This document shows, one piece after another, positions 33,392 to 44,075 of a stretch of 64,000 bases of DNA. Each line of letters opens with the position of its first letter. Within the stretch, counting starts at the first letter, position 1. The notes under the pieces are model-generated. The model saw nothing but the letters and a program-made list of their open reading frames with translations. It ran no database searches and had not been told where the DNA came from. A program made the translations under genes and the position numbers. This stretch comes from Epiperipatus broadwayi. Lineage: Eukaryota > Onychophora > Udeonychophora > Euonychophora > Peripatidae. The stretch is from NCBI GenBank assembly GCA_028023455.1, contig JAQFVV010012416.1, positions 483,001 to 547,000 of the forward strand. Direction: 5' to 3'.

Positions 33392-34025
33392 TTAGTGCCC
33401 TCTCATGTTGCAAATCCTACATACTTTGTCTTTATATCTGCAAACATTTTTAAAATCTCCTACTTTTTCACAGCAGTTACATTTTTGTTGCTTACTGTGG
33501 CCACTGGAGGTCACAATATTATTTTTTCTTTCTTTACTGAATGCTATTTTTTCTGGGATTTTTGCTGTATTATACTCGGATGCTATATTTAACATGGCGT
33601 CCTGTGCAATGCATTTATCCATGGCAGTTTTGTAATTTAAATCTGGATTGCTTAAAAGCATTTTCCTAAATTTATTATCCATCATGTCGTATAGGAATTG
33701 TTCTAATAAGGAGTCATTTATTTCCTGCCCGAATTTGCAACCCTTAGCTAGTTTTCTCAATGCAAGATCAAAATCTATGTATTTTGCCTGCGGTAATTGC
33801 ATTTTATTTTTTAGTCTAAGACACGCTATCCATTTTGAAGTCTTCAGGATGAAATATACATTTACCCTCTCTATGAAATCATGATAGGACAGGTCTTCTG
33901 GACCTTTTGGATCGGTAAGCCTATTTGCCAGTTGTATCATGTCTTGTTCCACGAAATATAAAAGTGTAGCAATTTTATAGTGGTCATCTTCGATTTTATT
34001 TATGAAGAAATTATATTCTACTTGT
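33392..34025 (-). pseudogene. Gypsy gag with degraded zinc knuckles
   Basis: The main frame is 33392-33952, but coding sense extends upstream without stop to about 34025 ('INKIEDDHYKIATLLYFVEQ'), so the original start is further 5'. It has a capsid-like helical domain and near the C-terminus 'CNCCEKVGDFKNVC', a CCHC knuckle with Asp for His. A second knuckle, 'CRICNMRGH', is cut by a TAA before its last Cys. It would package element RNA; this copy is defective. Confidence 0.82.
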
Positions 34026-34137
34026 GTTTAATACATTTTCCAGGAGTCGGTGTTATTCACATCGAACTAGCGTATTGGAGCACCTGCTACCATGGTTTTT
34101 TTTTTTTCAAATTTTTCTATGTGTCACTTTGCTTACA

Positions 34138-34162
34138 GTTCAATCCTGTCACGACTGCACCA
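34138..34162 (-). other. tRNA primer-binding site
   Basis: Three bases inside the 5' LTR the minus strand reads 'tggtgcagtcgtgacagg', then 'attgaac'. Its complement has the shape of a tRNA 3' end: T-loop-like GTTCAATCC, acceptor strand, then CCA. The match could extend 25 bases. I cannot name the tRNA from memory. Confidence 0.78.
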
Positions 34163-34165
34163 CTC

Positions 34166-34623
34166 TGCTATGTCTGAGGGTTTCTCTCTTTTAGAACAAG
34201 TCAGAAAGCGTAAAATAACTTAAGCACACAATTTAGCTATACACAAATTTTAATAACATATAAATATAACAAATCACTAAAATATTTACATATACTAATA
34301 AACACTTATAATCCATTGTGAATTAATGTTAGCAAAGTTCACTAGTTCTTTCAAAGTTAATTATATATAGATTTCACTTTACCATTTCCATTATGGCTTC
34401 TTCTTGGAGTCTTATATTTTATCCAAGGAATTTGACAAACTGCACGAGGAAAACCAGGACACAAGAGAGAGAAAACAGTTCTCCTCACTATTTATTTTAA
34501 AACACTTATCGGTCACATCTGTCTGGGGCAGATAAATGATAGTACTGCTCTCTTTACATTTATTTAGCAGAGTCTCACTATAAGCAGGTATTTAGCTTTA
34601 CGTTATAACATTAATATGTAGCA
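34166..34623 (-). repeat. 5' LTR of the Ty3/gypsy element
   Basis: 458 bp, starts 'tgctatgtctg' and ends 'tgtagca', followed by the 'agttg' target duplication. It should hold the promoter of the minus-strand transcript; I could not place a TATA box with confidence in this AT-rich sequence. Confidence 0.93.
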
Positions 34624-34628
34624 AGTTG

Positions 34629-35364
34629 TCATTTTAGCAAGAAAATTTTAATTAAAGAATGTCAAAAATTTTATGATTCGAAATTTAAATTTTTGACTTG
34701 CTTTTCACTGTCAATGTTGAAAGATGAGAGAAATAACTAAACTATTGTGTTTAAAAAATTGATCTAACTGATTATTACTGTCCCATGTTGGAGACATTGC
34801 GATTGATTTGAGATAGGATTGTTTCAAAATTAAGAGGGGTATGATCAAGTCAAAATACCTAAGTGTCTTGTCAGAGGCATTAAGTCTTGCCATAGCTATC
34901 GAAGAGAATAACAGGAGACAAAAAGTCTTGACCCTGCAGTTAAGGAGAACAGTACAAACAAAAGTCTTGATCCAACTGTTGAAGAAAAAAGAAGCAGAAG
35001 TCTTATAAACTGTTGAAGTTATAACCAAGTTACTAACACATTATGGGTTTAGTTTCACAATGTTTCTACAGTGAAAACCATGCGCTAAATTCAGCTAAAA
35101 GCTAGTATCATTTTTCTCCATGTAAGCTGCTTCACTGGAATAAAATGTAGAAGGAAATGCCCCCAAAGTAATCTGCAACCTTGTAGTCAACCACAATTAT
35201 GATTTCATACGTGATATCCTCACCTGAAAAATTTATTGGAAAGAAAATGGGTAATTTTTTTCTACTTGTTAACCTGAAAATACATACCCAAGACAAGATC
35301 AAATTAATCATGTACATAATATAGGTCTTCAAGAAGAAAACCAACATGGAAACTGGAAAATTAT
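34629..35364. other. Unassigned stretch
   Basis: Moderately AT-rich. 34890-35000 has a short repeated phrase 'aaagtcttgaccctgcag' / 'aaagtcttgatccaactg'. No coding call. Confidence 0.4.
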
Positions 35365-35491
35365 AACTGCAAAGCATTGGTGGTCGAGAGGTCAGCGCGA
35401 CTACCTTGCACTTGCAGGCAGTTTGCCCGGGTTGCGGGTTCGCGTCCCGGCCGATGCTATGACACTTAAAAAAAAAAAGAAGAACTGCAAA
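35365..35491 (+). mobile_element. tRNA-derived retroposon with A-tail and 9-bp TSD
   Basis: 35374-35458 is tRNA-shaped. The acceptor strands 'gcattgg' and 'ccgatgc' pair (one G-U), the D-arm is GTCG/CGAC, box A is 'tggtcgagagg', box B is 'ggttcgcgtcc', and the T-stem is CGGG/CCCG. The anticodon stem is imperfect (CTACC/GGCAG), and the extra length suggests a class II (Leu/Ser-like) ancestor. After only 'atgacactt' comes an 11-13 base A-tail. 'aactgcaaa' flanks the whole at 35365-35373 and 35483-35491. It is therefore a LINE-mobilised tRNA pseudogene or minimal SINE, not a native tRNA gene. Confidence 0.88.
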
Positions 35492-36261
35492 CAAACTTAA
35501 AACCATAGTTAAAGATATTTTTATGTGCACATTGTATTTGCAAGTATAATTAAAAAAGATTTTTGTTATAAGCATAATAATTTTATAAATGAACTGTTAA
35601 TTTTATATAATTTCATTAAGTTAATATTTTCAAATGTGAAACATGTTTTTTAATCCATTAAGTTTATATCATTTGCAATATAAAAGTTTTTAATAATGTT
35701 TTATTTTATTGCTAACTTGGAAGATTTTTTTTTTGACAACATGTAGCATAGAACGCTTTAGCTCTTACCAAAGAATAAATTCCAATTTGACAGTTAAATT
35801 AGAATAATAAAAAAATATTATTGAATTAGTTTTATTTATTATGTGTATATTTTTAGCGGAAATTTAGATAGGTTTTTCTCTTAAAGAATTTCTCTTCTTT
35901 CAAATTGATTTCTTTGTTTATTTTTTTTTTGTTCATTTAAAGTATGTAGATTAATATATTTTTCTATCATTAATCATTTATAAGTGAGCGCTTGGAGACG
36001 CAAATTAAGAAAGGCTTGAAAATGAAATAATGGAAAGCAACGTATACGGACACCTTCTCGAGTGGGATTCTTATATACTTACCATAATCTGCTAAGCATG
36101 CATTTAATATCTTATAGCGATATCAGGATCATAGCGATGCATAAGACGCAGTGCAGACAGTCGTGGGATATAAATGGTATGAAAATAATATGCAAATGAA
36201 ATGGTTTACATTTACCTTATTTTTGTCATATATATTATCTGTACAAAATTTTAATGTAATT
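35492..36261. other. Unassigned stretch with a CpG-containing segment at 35985-36180
   Basis: 35985-36180 has unusually many CpGs for this window. On the minus strand it contains a textbook 5' splice site ('atg|gtaagtat', about 36076-36087), but no adjacent open frame reaches it. A non-coding 5' exon is possible; see findings. Confidence 0.35.
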
Positions 36262-37010
36262 AGACAGGGCTTGAATTCAGACTTTCAGATTCCCTATAGC
36301 TATCCACTCCATCTTATATAATCGATACAAGTGGCCACTTACATGTGAAAAAGATAAATGATCTTCAATATACAATTTTCATGCTGAACCAACACTCATC
36401 AGTTGGTCCAGATCACCAATTCTCACACATATATATATAATCAGTGCTCAGTTTATATTAGGATAGCAAATCTTCAAATTTTAATGGACAAGCTTCAATT
36501 TTCTCCACTATTCAAATCTTCAGCCATCTATATCATTGAAAATCCAAGGAGGTAATGCTCAAAGCCTTTGTTGATGCCAATATTATTGTCATACTCATAT
36601 TGACTTTAAGTCATTCTGACTACTCGTATATAGGATCTTAATACATCTATTTAAATACACAGAAGTCAACATGGGTATGACAATAATTTTGGCATCAATA
36701 AGTTGCTTTGAGCATTTCATCTTCAGATTTTCAATGATATGGATGGTTGAAGAGCTGAAGGGTGAAGAAGATTGAAGCTTGTCCATTAAAGTTTGAAGAT
36801 TTGTTCTTCTAATATAAACCGAGCACTTATATAAATATGTGTGGGAGATGGTGATCTGGACCAACTGATGAATACTGATTCAGTATGAAATACATATATT
36901 GGAGATCATTTATTTTTTCACATGTATATGGGAATATGTATTAGTTGTGTAAGATGGAGTGGATAACTGTAGGGAATTTAAAACTCTGAGTTCCAGTCCT
37001 GTTTAATTAT
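36262..37010. repeat. Family B full-length inverted dimer
   Basis: The left arm (36268-36650) and right arm (36660-37005) are inverted copies sharing 'catcagttggtccagatcac', 'atggacaagcttcaatttt' and the outer 'cttgaattcagactttcag'. This shows the complete form of family B: a ~740-bp palindrome whose outer ends carry the tRNA-like 'gagttc.a.tcc' motif. Non-coding. Confidence 0.85.
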
Positions 37011-38510
37011 CCTTGTCAGTAATCTTTCATTTTTTCCAACCACTTTCAATATTGTCAGTCGTTTTATTTAAATTAGTCATTGGATATTAGACAGTATTAA
37101 GATTTACATAATATATATATAAACAGTGATAGTATTTCTATTATACTCCTATATTATACAAAGAATGATGTTATATACTGGTATTGCGTAGTTAGAGAAT
37201 ATCAATTTTCAAGGCGATAAGCTAATTTTTGGAATATTTTGACCATTAAGAAATTGATTTAACTGGGATAAAGTATGCAAACAGCTAGTTTATAGTTTAA
37301 TGTCATTGCTATCCAATAAGAAATCAATTAAATCAGTATTTTATATAAACTCTTAAGACTTTTACATTAATAATGTGATCTTGTTAGCCTCTTTTAAACA
37401 TGAAAACTTTTATGCTGCCACAATTGTCAAGATCTAGTTAAACCACTACAATTATAAAAGTAATTAAGCCATTAATTTTACACAATATGTCCTAGGCATG
37501 ACCATCAAATACAGAGAGGCTCTTAATCTTTAAGGATTATGGTAATGGCCATTTGAACATGGTTTAGTCTCTGTAATAGTATATCTACAATTTATTCCCT
37601 ACCTTGGTGATTTTCACCAGTATGCCACGACACCTTAGTATGTCATGAGAGTATTGTAGGTGTGTCATGAATGTTTTGAAAGTCATTAATTAAATAATTT
37701 GTGAAAGATGTCCAAAGCGCAATAAGTGTATATATCAAAATTAAAATAACTTTAAAGTAATCATTATTATAATAAATAAGCAGTTCACATATGATAATAT
37801 ATATATATGCATAGGCAAATATATATTTTCTAAGATTGATATTATTTCTAAAATGATAAGGTATTGGCTTGAAAAATGAGATCATGCACGACATCCATAG
37901 ATGGCATGATTTGACAATCATTTGCCAATACCGATGTACATCGAAATTGTTTTGTTTGTGTAAATAAATAATTCATAAAAAGTATATTCTGTTTTACTTT
38001 TTTTATCATTATAATTTAAGTGTGCAAAGGAAGTTTACCTATAAGATCAAGTGTACCATGAGATAAAAAAATGTTTTGATAAATACAGCTCTAATTTCTC
38101 AAACGTTTTCAGGCTTTTGTAAAAGAAAATTTTGTATAATTTATCCTTCTATTTTAATGATTTTTATCGAGTCTGTAGAAATGAAATATATTAAGGATAA
38201 AATATTGTTTTTTTAGTCACAAATTCTACAAGATTTATTTGTTTTCTCACATATTTTATTCTGTTCTTTGTGATTTAGATAGTGATAAGGTGGGATACTT
38301 TAAAACCGGAAGTTGTTGAATCAAAACTCAGTATATCAGATGCATAGCCTCTCAATTATTTCTTTTAAAATAGTCTGCTATTGCAACTGGTGGCGGCAAA
38401 AGTTTTAGTTTTAATTGTAATTGTATAAGATTAGGGTGAATTAAGTTTTGCAACTACTGTATTCAATCAGTTGTGACTTTGAAATGATTAATGTTTCAAA
38501 AACCTAGAAA
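37011..38510. other. AT-rich stretch with one hairpin (37858-37931)
   Basis: The only structure seen is a 74-base hairpin with 'ggtattggc' / 'gccaatacc' ends and 'atcatgc' / 'gcatgat' next to the loop. The rest is unassigned. Confidence 0.4.
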
Positions 38511-38800
38511 ATGGAGTATGGATGGCTGAAGAGTTGGAGGTTGGAGTAGGTTAAAGGCTGTCCATTAAAGTGTAAGGATTTGCTATCTTAATATAAACTG
38601 AGCACTGATTATGTATATGTATGGAAGATGGTAATCTGGACAAAATGATGTGCTAGTTTAGCACGAAATACGGACATTGGTTATTATTTATTTTTTCTGA
38701 ATGTGTGTGGTCATGTGTATCACTAGTATGAGATAGTGTGGATAGTGAAGGGGCTTGAAAGTCTGAGTTCAAATCCCCTATATTTAAAAAGATACCAAGT
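38511..38800. repeat. Family B right arm, solo
   Basis: It runs from 'gatggctgaagagttggagg' to 'gtctgagttcaaatccccta' without the left arm. The box B-like end is intact. Confidence 0.82.
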
Positions 38801-41491
38801 AATATGCACATATACATACATTTACGTTTGATTTAAAAACTTTATCAGCACATACATACAGCATATATATATATATATATATAATAGAAACACAATCTCT
38901 GAGTGTCTACTGCAAGGTAAAAACTTCAGCAACTTCCATAGAGAAGCAGTGGAGGGTCTTTTATTATTGTTTTACTCTCTATTCAATAATAGCCTAACCA
39001 TTTATCAACCAATAACCAATATTAGATTGTTACTTGAGTTGATTATAATCTAGCTACCTAAAAAAAAAAAAGTTCAAAATTCAAATTTAACATGGCGAGC
39101 TAGTATGAGGCTTTTTTATAATATATATAAAGTACATTATATACGACTTTGCAATAATAACGTGATGAAGGAAAATCATTTCATAATAATAATAAATGAA
39201 TTATTATTTAACGACAATTATTTATTCATAAAATTTTAAATTTTATTTTCTTCAGAACAATGTTTTATCTGGAAGCACATGCACATAAATATATATATAT
39301 TAGTATATGTATATTAATTAAAGGATGTATAGCGCACTGCGCGCACTACGTGACCATTTAAAACTGGTCACAATCATTTAACAACAGCAACCAGTTTCAT
39401 TAAATAAATGGTATATTGATCCTAGAATATACGAACCTACTTATCTTTTTTTAAATGTCACCATTGCTTAAAATGGTTGACAAAGATCGATAGATATTTA
39501 ATGGGAGAAAATTTTTCGCAAGGTACGGCAGTCTTTTCGGTAAAGTCTGAAGAGTCGGTTAATTAAAAAACAAAAAAAAAAAAATGAAAAGTTAATTAAT
39601 TCATTGAAAGTAATTTTAACCTTACCATTTTAAAAATTATTATCTGCTAATTGTTTTGAACCTTATTAAAAACAGATTGAATACGACCTGAGGTCATTTC
39701 CTATAAAACATAATTTTTTTAAAGACGTATTCACACATAATTTAACCATACATTAACTCAAATTCACACATAATTTAACTGACATTAACTTATACGGTAT
39801 ATACAAATACAGTTTTTAATATCTACATTTAAAGTATAAATTATTCTGTTTGCCTTAATTGAACTGTTTTACAAACAATTCAGAAAGTAAATAATACACA
39901 TATAGATAATTTTAAAAACCAAGCCAACATAGACTTAGTAATAATATATAGAAAATAGTCAATTCTTGAGAAATATATATATACAGGCAATTATAAAAGA
40001 AATAATATATATTTCGATTTAATTAAAAGTTTTATTAGTACATCCTTCATTTCAAGCTCCATTTTATCACAACTACCCATCCAACACAAAAATATAGAGC
40101 ATCCTCTCACATTAGGCATACACTTCATAAACAATTTTAAGGCAGTAAATCAATATTTATCAATTACATCGCATTCTCACAAGGTAAAAACTGATCTCTA
40201 TCCAATATTAGTATTTTATATAAGGACAAATGTAGTATTACAAATTTTTTTTAAGTTTCTAACAAAGCATCCTTACTTCAAACTCCGTCTTATTAAACTA
40301 TCCACCAATGTAAAAACTTGGAACACTCTCTCACTAAACATACATTTCACAAGCTACCTATTTACTTCATTCCTACTAATAAATATTAACTTTCTAGCAT
40401 CTTGTTTCATAAGTTAGTGTGTAAGTTTAAAATCTTTCAAACTATTAGTAATGATATAATTTTTGTGGTATGGACATGTCTATTCATTTTTGAGTAATTC
40501 TACCACTATATTTTTCTTGAGAGTTAAATTTAATAATTTAAATACTCTAACAACCCACAGAACACCAAACAATGATATTGTGATGAAACAAAAAAAATTA
40601 ACAAACTTTACTTGACTGATGTCATATCCCAGGTCATAGGCAATGCGTGTATAAGCACTAACTTTTATATCATAAGATTCTTCTAATGCTTCTAATGCTA
40701 TAAAACCATTTTAATTATTATTGTATTTCTAATTATATATATAAAAAACACAATAAAAGAAATTATAAGATCTTACTTAATATAATATTACAAGATTATT
40801 CCCATATAGTTGAACTTAGTTTTAAAAATAATGGATTCATTTTATTGCTATTAGATATAGATTATCTTCTTTTTTTTTAGGGGAAATAATCCTATAATAT
40901 TACCCTCAGTCCCATTTCCTCCCATTTCTAACCTGAAACAATAACTGCCCTGCTTTGAATTTTATCTTTAAATTTCATGAGAAGAACTCAGTATTTGTCC
41001 AATGAAATGCAAGCCATGAAAGAGAGACTGCCTAAATATGCAAAAGAACACAGTATTTTTTCAATGAAATGCAAGCAATGAAAGAGAAGCTGCCTAAGGC
41101 AATAATTTATAAGCTGCATTTTGTTAGATTGGGCCATTTTTGCTAGGTGACATAGTATGAGCATCATTTAAAAATAAAGTAATTTCAATTTGTTTTATTA
41201 CAAAAAGTAAAATAATCAAATGTACATATTATAATAGAGTAATGACCCAATCCTAACATTGATGTTTATGCTTCTATGTGAAGTAAATAAATTCTTAGTT
41301 TTCAATAATTATCCAAATTCATTTTCAATGTTGAGCATCTGTAATCAAGACAAGCTAATTTGTTATTCATTATTAGGAAATCTTATGTTATTTATATAAA
41401 ACATAAGTGCAAAAACATCTATTTTACGTATATATATATATATATAATTTTAATTTTCACTTCATTATATAAGTAATACTTTTCCTTACAC
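38801..41491. other. AT-rich stretch with microsatellites
   Basis: (TA)n occurs at 38863-38882. 39330-39371 has 'gcgcactgcgcgcactacg' followed by a small hairpin 'gtgacca...tggtcac'. (TA)n occurs again at 41430-41447. 40975-41095 contains a diverged pair of 'aatgaaatgcaagc.atgaaa' (about 41005 and 41065). No gene. Confidence 0.4.
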
Positions 41492-41645
41492 ATGTACATA
41501 TGCTTGACAAAATGAAATATTTCTCCCTTTCTGCTTTATTATCTGGACGAATACACCTTCGGTGCTGTGCACCATAATTGATGTATCCAGATAATAAAAC
41601 AGAAAGACAAAAAATATCCCACTTTGTCAAGCATTTGCACATACA
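41492..41645. repeat. Fold-back repeat, ~55-bp arms
   Basis: 'tatgcttgacaaaatgaaat' ... 'tttctgctttattatctgga' returns inverted as 'tccagataataaaacagaaa' ... 'ctttgtcaagcatttgcac'. The loop is about 36 bases and includes 'ggtgctgtgcacc'. It does not match the other families here. Confidence 0.75.
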
Positions 41646-42594
41646 TAGCAAAATTATTATTATATGTGTGTAATACATATGTTCTAATAATAAATAACAG
41701 ATCAACTTTACCATAATAATGATGTTCATCACTGAAAGTGCGTATGACTAGTTACATTAACACTAGAATTTAAATGTTACCTAGAGGAAATTGATTATAT
41801 ACTAAAAATATATCATGGAGAAACTATGTTAGTAATATATTGCATTTTTATTTTATTTGTGTTCTTTGTTAACATTTTCTGCAGAAATTGTCTTCTTTTA
41901 ATTTCTGTGAATATTATTTGGTAACTTTGGCCAGTTAAAAATATCTCTGTTCAGATTACAAATGCTATAATCAAATTCAAAAAATTATATAATTTTTTAT
42001 TTATTTATATGACTTCTACTGATGACTGTCAAATCAAGTTCCTCTTTTTTTTTTCATTTTGAAGAAGATGAACGAGGTGCACTGTAATTTAGTAACGAAT
42101 GATTTAATTTTGACAGGGAATGATATTTATAGCTTTTGATCAAGTGATCTGTGATATCACCCAATAAGATCCAAAGTTCTTTGCATTTCACGATTTTATG
42201 GGTAAAATTTGTCCCATTGATATGATAATAATTAGCAGACGATTTGGAGTATCTGGGAATTTCCAAAAAGCGCGAATTTTTTGAGACATCAATTTAAAAT
42301 AAAAATATTAAAAAATTTCAATGATATACCTTCATTTAGATTATTACTGTACAAATAAAATATACAATTGTTAATTTTACATATAATTAATTTATAACAT
42401 ACGAATATTATGAAATAATAATCGTTGATTACATTTTAAAGTTTTCAATAAATTTTATTAATAAATTTATTTAATAATAACCTATTAGCTGAATTTTAAT
42501 AATTAATAAAACAAATTCCTTTTAATCATTTTACATTATGAAATAAATCAATACTAGTATATTGTAAATACTGAACTTTAAGTTGTAATTAAAG
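41646..42594. other. AT-rich stretch, nothing recognised
   Basis: No supported feature. Confidence 0.4.
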
Positions 42595-42895
42595 AGGATT
42601 TGAACACAGACTTTAAGCTTTCTTCAGCTATACCCTCCATCTTATATAACCAATATACATGACCACACATATGTGAATAAGATAAATGATCTCCTATAAA
42701 CGTATTTTGTGCTGAACTAGCAACTCATCAGTGGTCCAGGATCATCATCTCCCACACACTTATATGATCAGTGTTAAGATAGCAAATCTTCAAACTTTAA
42801 TGAACAGACTTCAATTTTTCTCCACCCTTTAGATGGAGAGATAGCTGAAGGAAGCTTAAAAGTCTATGTTCAAATCCCCTTTAATTTTTCTAAAT
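42595..42895. repeat. Family B left arm with short right end
   Basis: A full left arm ('gatttgaacacagacttta' to 'gaacagacttcaattttt') jumps to the last ~50 bases of the right arm ('gagatagctgaaggaagctt', 'gttcaaatcccctt'). It is an internal deletion of the dimer that keeps both ends. Confidence 0.82.
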
Positions 42896-43134
42896 TAACC
42901 ATGTTTTTAAAATACAAAGTTTTCAAGGACATTTATCATCTTTGGTAACAATATCTTAAATAGCTAACATATTAATAAAACAGTTCATTATTATTACTGT
43001 ATACAAATAAAATATTATTGATCCCAATATCTGCTAGTTAAATGCTTTTATTTATCCAAACAAAATTTTAATGGTGATTTTTAACGTTTCTAAAATTTAC
43101 AAAAAATATTTACCTATAAAAAAAACTATATATA
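42896..43134. other. Nothing recognised
   Basis: AT-rich spacer. Confidence 0.4.
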
Positions 43135-44075
43135 CCAAACTCTCAACAGAGTACGGCCATATGGGAAGCCTTGTAATCAATGAATGCAGGAAGATTTTCC
43201 ATAAAATCCCTATCTAGTACCTACTCATCCAACATTGGCAGACTAGTTTTTAGTTTGTGGCTTTCTTCAGTGAAGAGCCTGATATTTGAGAGCACTGCAC
43301 CTAGATCTTAGAATCCAATACAACACATATAAGCATATGAAATGGTGATCATGTGACGTTTTAATGGTTTTATATCTATCCTGCCCATAGGATAAAGTGA
43401 CTGTGATTTTTGAAAAACCAAAGACACCAAAATGTATAAATGCCGAAATGAGTTCAGATCTATATGACTACACAAATGAATGAGTTTGGTTGAAAACATT
43501 ATGGTGTTTTCATCTTGGGCTCCTAGCTTTATAGCTAATCAAATAAGTAAAAGGTGTTTTTGGGAGGGTGGCATTAAATTCTAAGATCTATGTGCAGTGC
43601 TCTCAATCCAAGACTTCTCACTGATGAAAGCCATAAGCTAGAAACTAGTCTAGGGAGATGTTTGATGAATAGGCACTAGATATGGATTTTCAGCACAAAC
43701 CTGCCTGCATCATTTGATTATGAAGGTGTACACTTGGGGGCACTATTGTATGAAGAGTTTGGTTCTTGGTTTTTATGCTGGATTTATGAAAAGATAAGGG
43801 AGATTTAAATATAAAGGCTATAGAATTGACAAAGATTATATTGTGGAAATGGGATGAAGCAGAATAGAAAAGAATATGGAAAAAACTTAAGGTGGAAAAT
43901 GGAAAGAGAAGGGAAGGTGTCTAACAGGTTCTTTGAGCATAGTGGCTGAGAGATTCCTAACTCCAAAAAGGACAAACCACAATGCATCACATCATATCAC
44001 ACGACATACTCTTATCAACAATACATGTAAGCATATAAAATGGTGATCATGTGATGTATTGATGGTTTTACAATT
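43135..44075. repeat. Family A element, both halves, interrupted by a LINE-alpha 3' stub
   Basis: The left half is 43135-43325 ('ctagtacctactcatccaac', 'gagagcactgcacctagatc'); the right half is 43560-43756 ('aatctatgtg'-type, 'gatgaataggcactagatat', 'cactattgtatgaagagttt'). The family A flank 'gcatataaaatggtgatcat' resumes at 44030 after the LINE fragment 43757-44005. An extra copy of that flank sits at 43325-43380, inside the element. Confidence 0.75.
43757..44005 (+). mobile_element. LINE-alpha 3' end fragment, nested
   Basis: It matches 55672-55823 of LINE-alpha copy 2: 'gaaaagataaggg.gattta', 'aaggctatagaattga.aaag', 'gaaatgggatg.agcag', and the terminal 'gcatcacatcatatcaca'. About 90 bases of unrelated or diverged sequence lie before the tail. 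It is a strongly 5'-truncated copy inserted into family A. I find no clean target duplication. Confidence 0.78.

Larger units (their letters stand above)
29741..34628 (-). mobile_element. Ty3/gypsy LTR retrotransposon, structurally complete, inactivated
   Basis: The element body is 29746-34623 (4,878 bp), between 5-bp target duplications 'agttg' at 29741-29745 and 34624-34628. LTRs of 457 and 458 bp start with TGCTA and end with TAGCA. On the minus strand the order is 5' LTR, primer-binding site, gag, protease, RT, RNase H, integrase, polypurine tract, 3' LTR. RT before integrase defines the Ty3/gypsy order. No env-like frame is visible. By hand alignment the LTRs differ at roughly two dozen positions plus small indels (about 5%), so it is not a very recent insertion. 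All frames carry stops or shifts. Lineage within Ty3/gypsy is uncertain. Confidence 0.93.

Noticed and set aside
35374-35458. Functional tRNA gene
   Set aside because: Imperfect anticodon stem, A-tail and flanking TSD show a retroposed copy.
35132-35575. 147-codon minus-strand frame
   Set aside because: It runs through the tRNA retroposon and its A-tail (read as Phe), so it is not a gene.
36080-36110. U1 snRNA-like start ('atacttacc')
   Set aside because: Only nine bases match; the downstream U1 sequence is absent. It is better explained as a splice-donor complement on the other strand.
37077-37120. Promoter TATA boxes
   Set aside because: Countless TATA-like strings occur by composition; none can be singled out.
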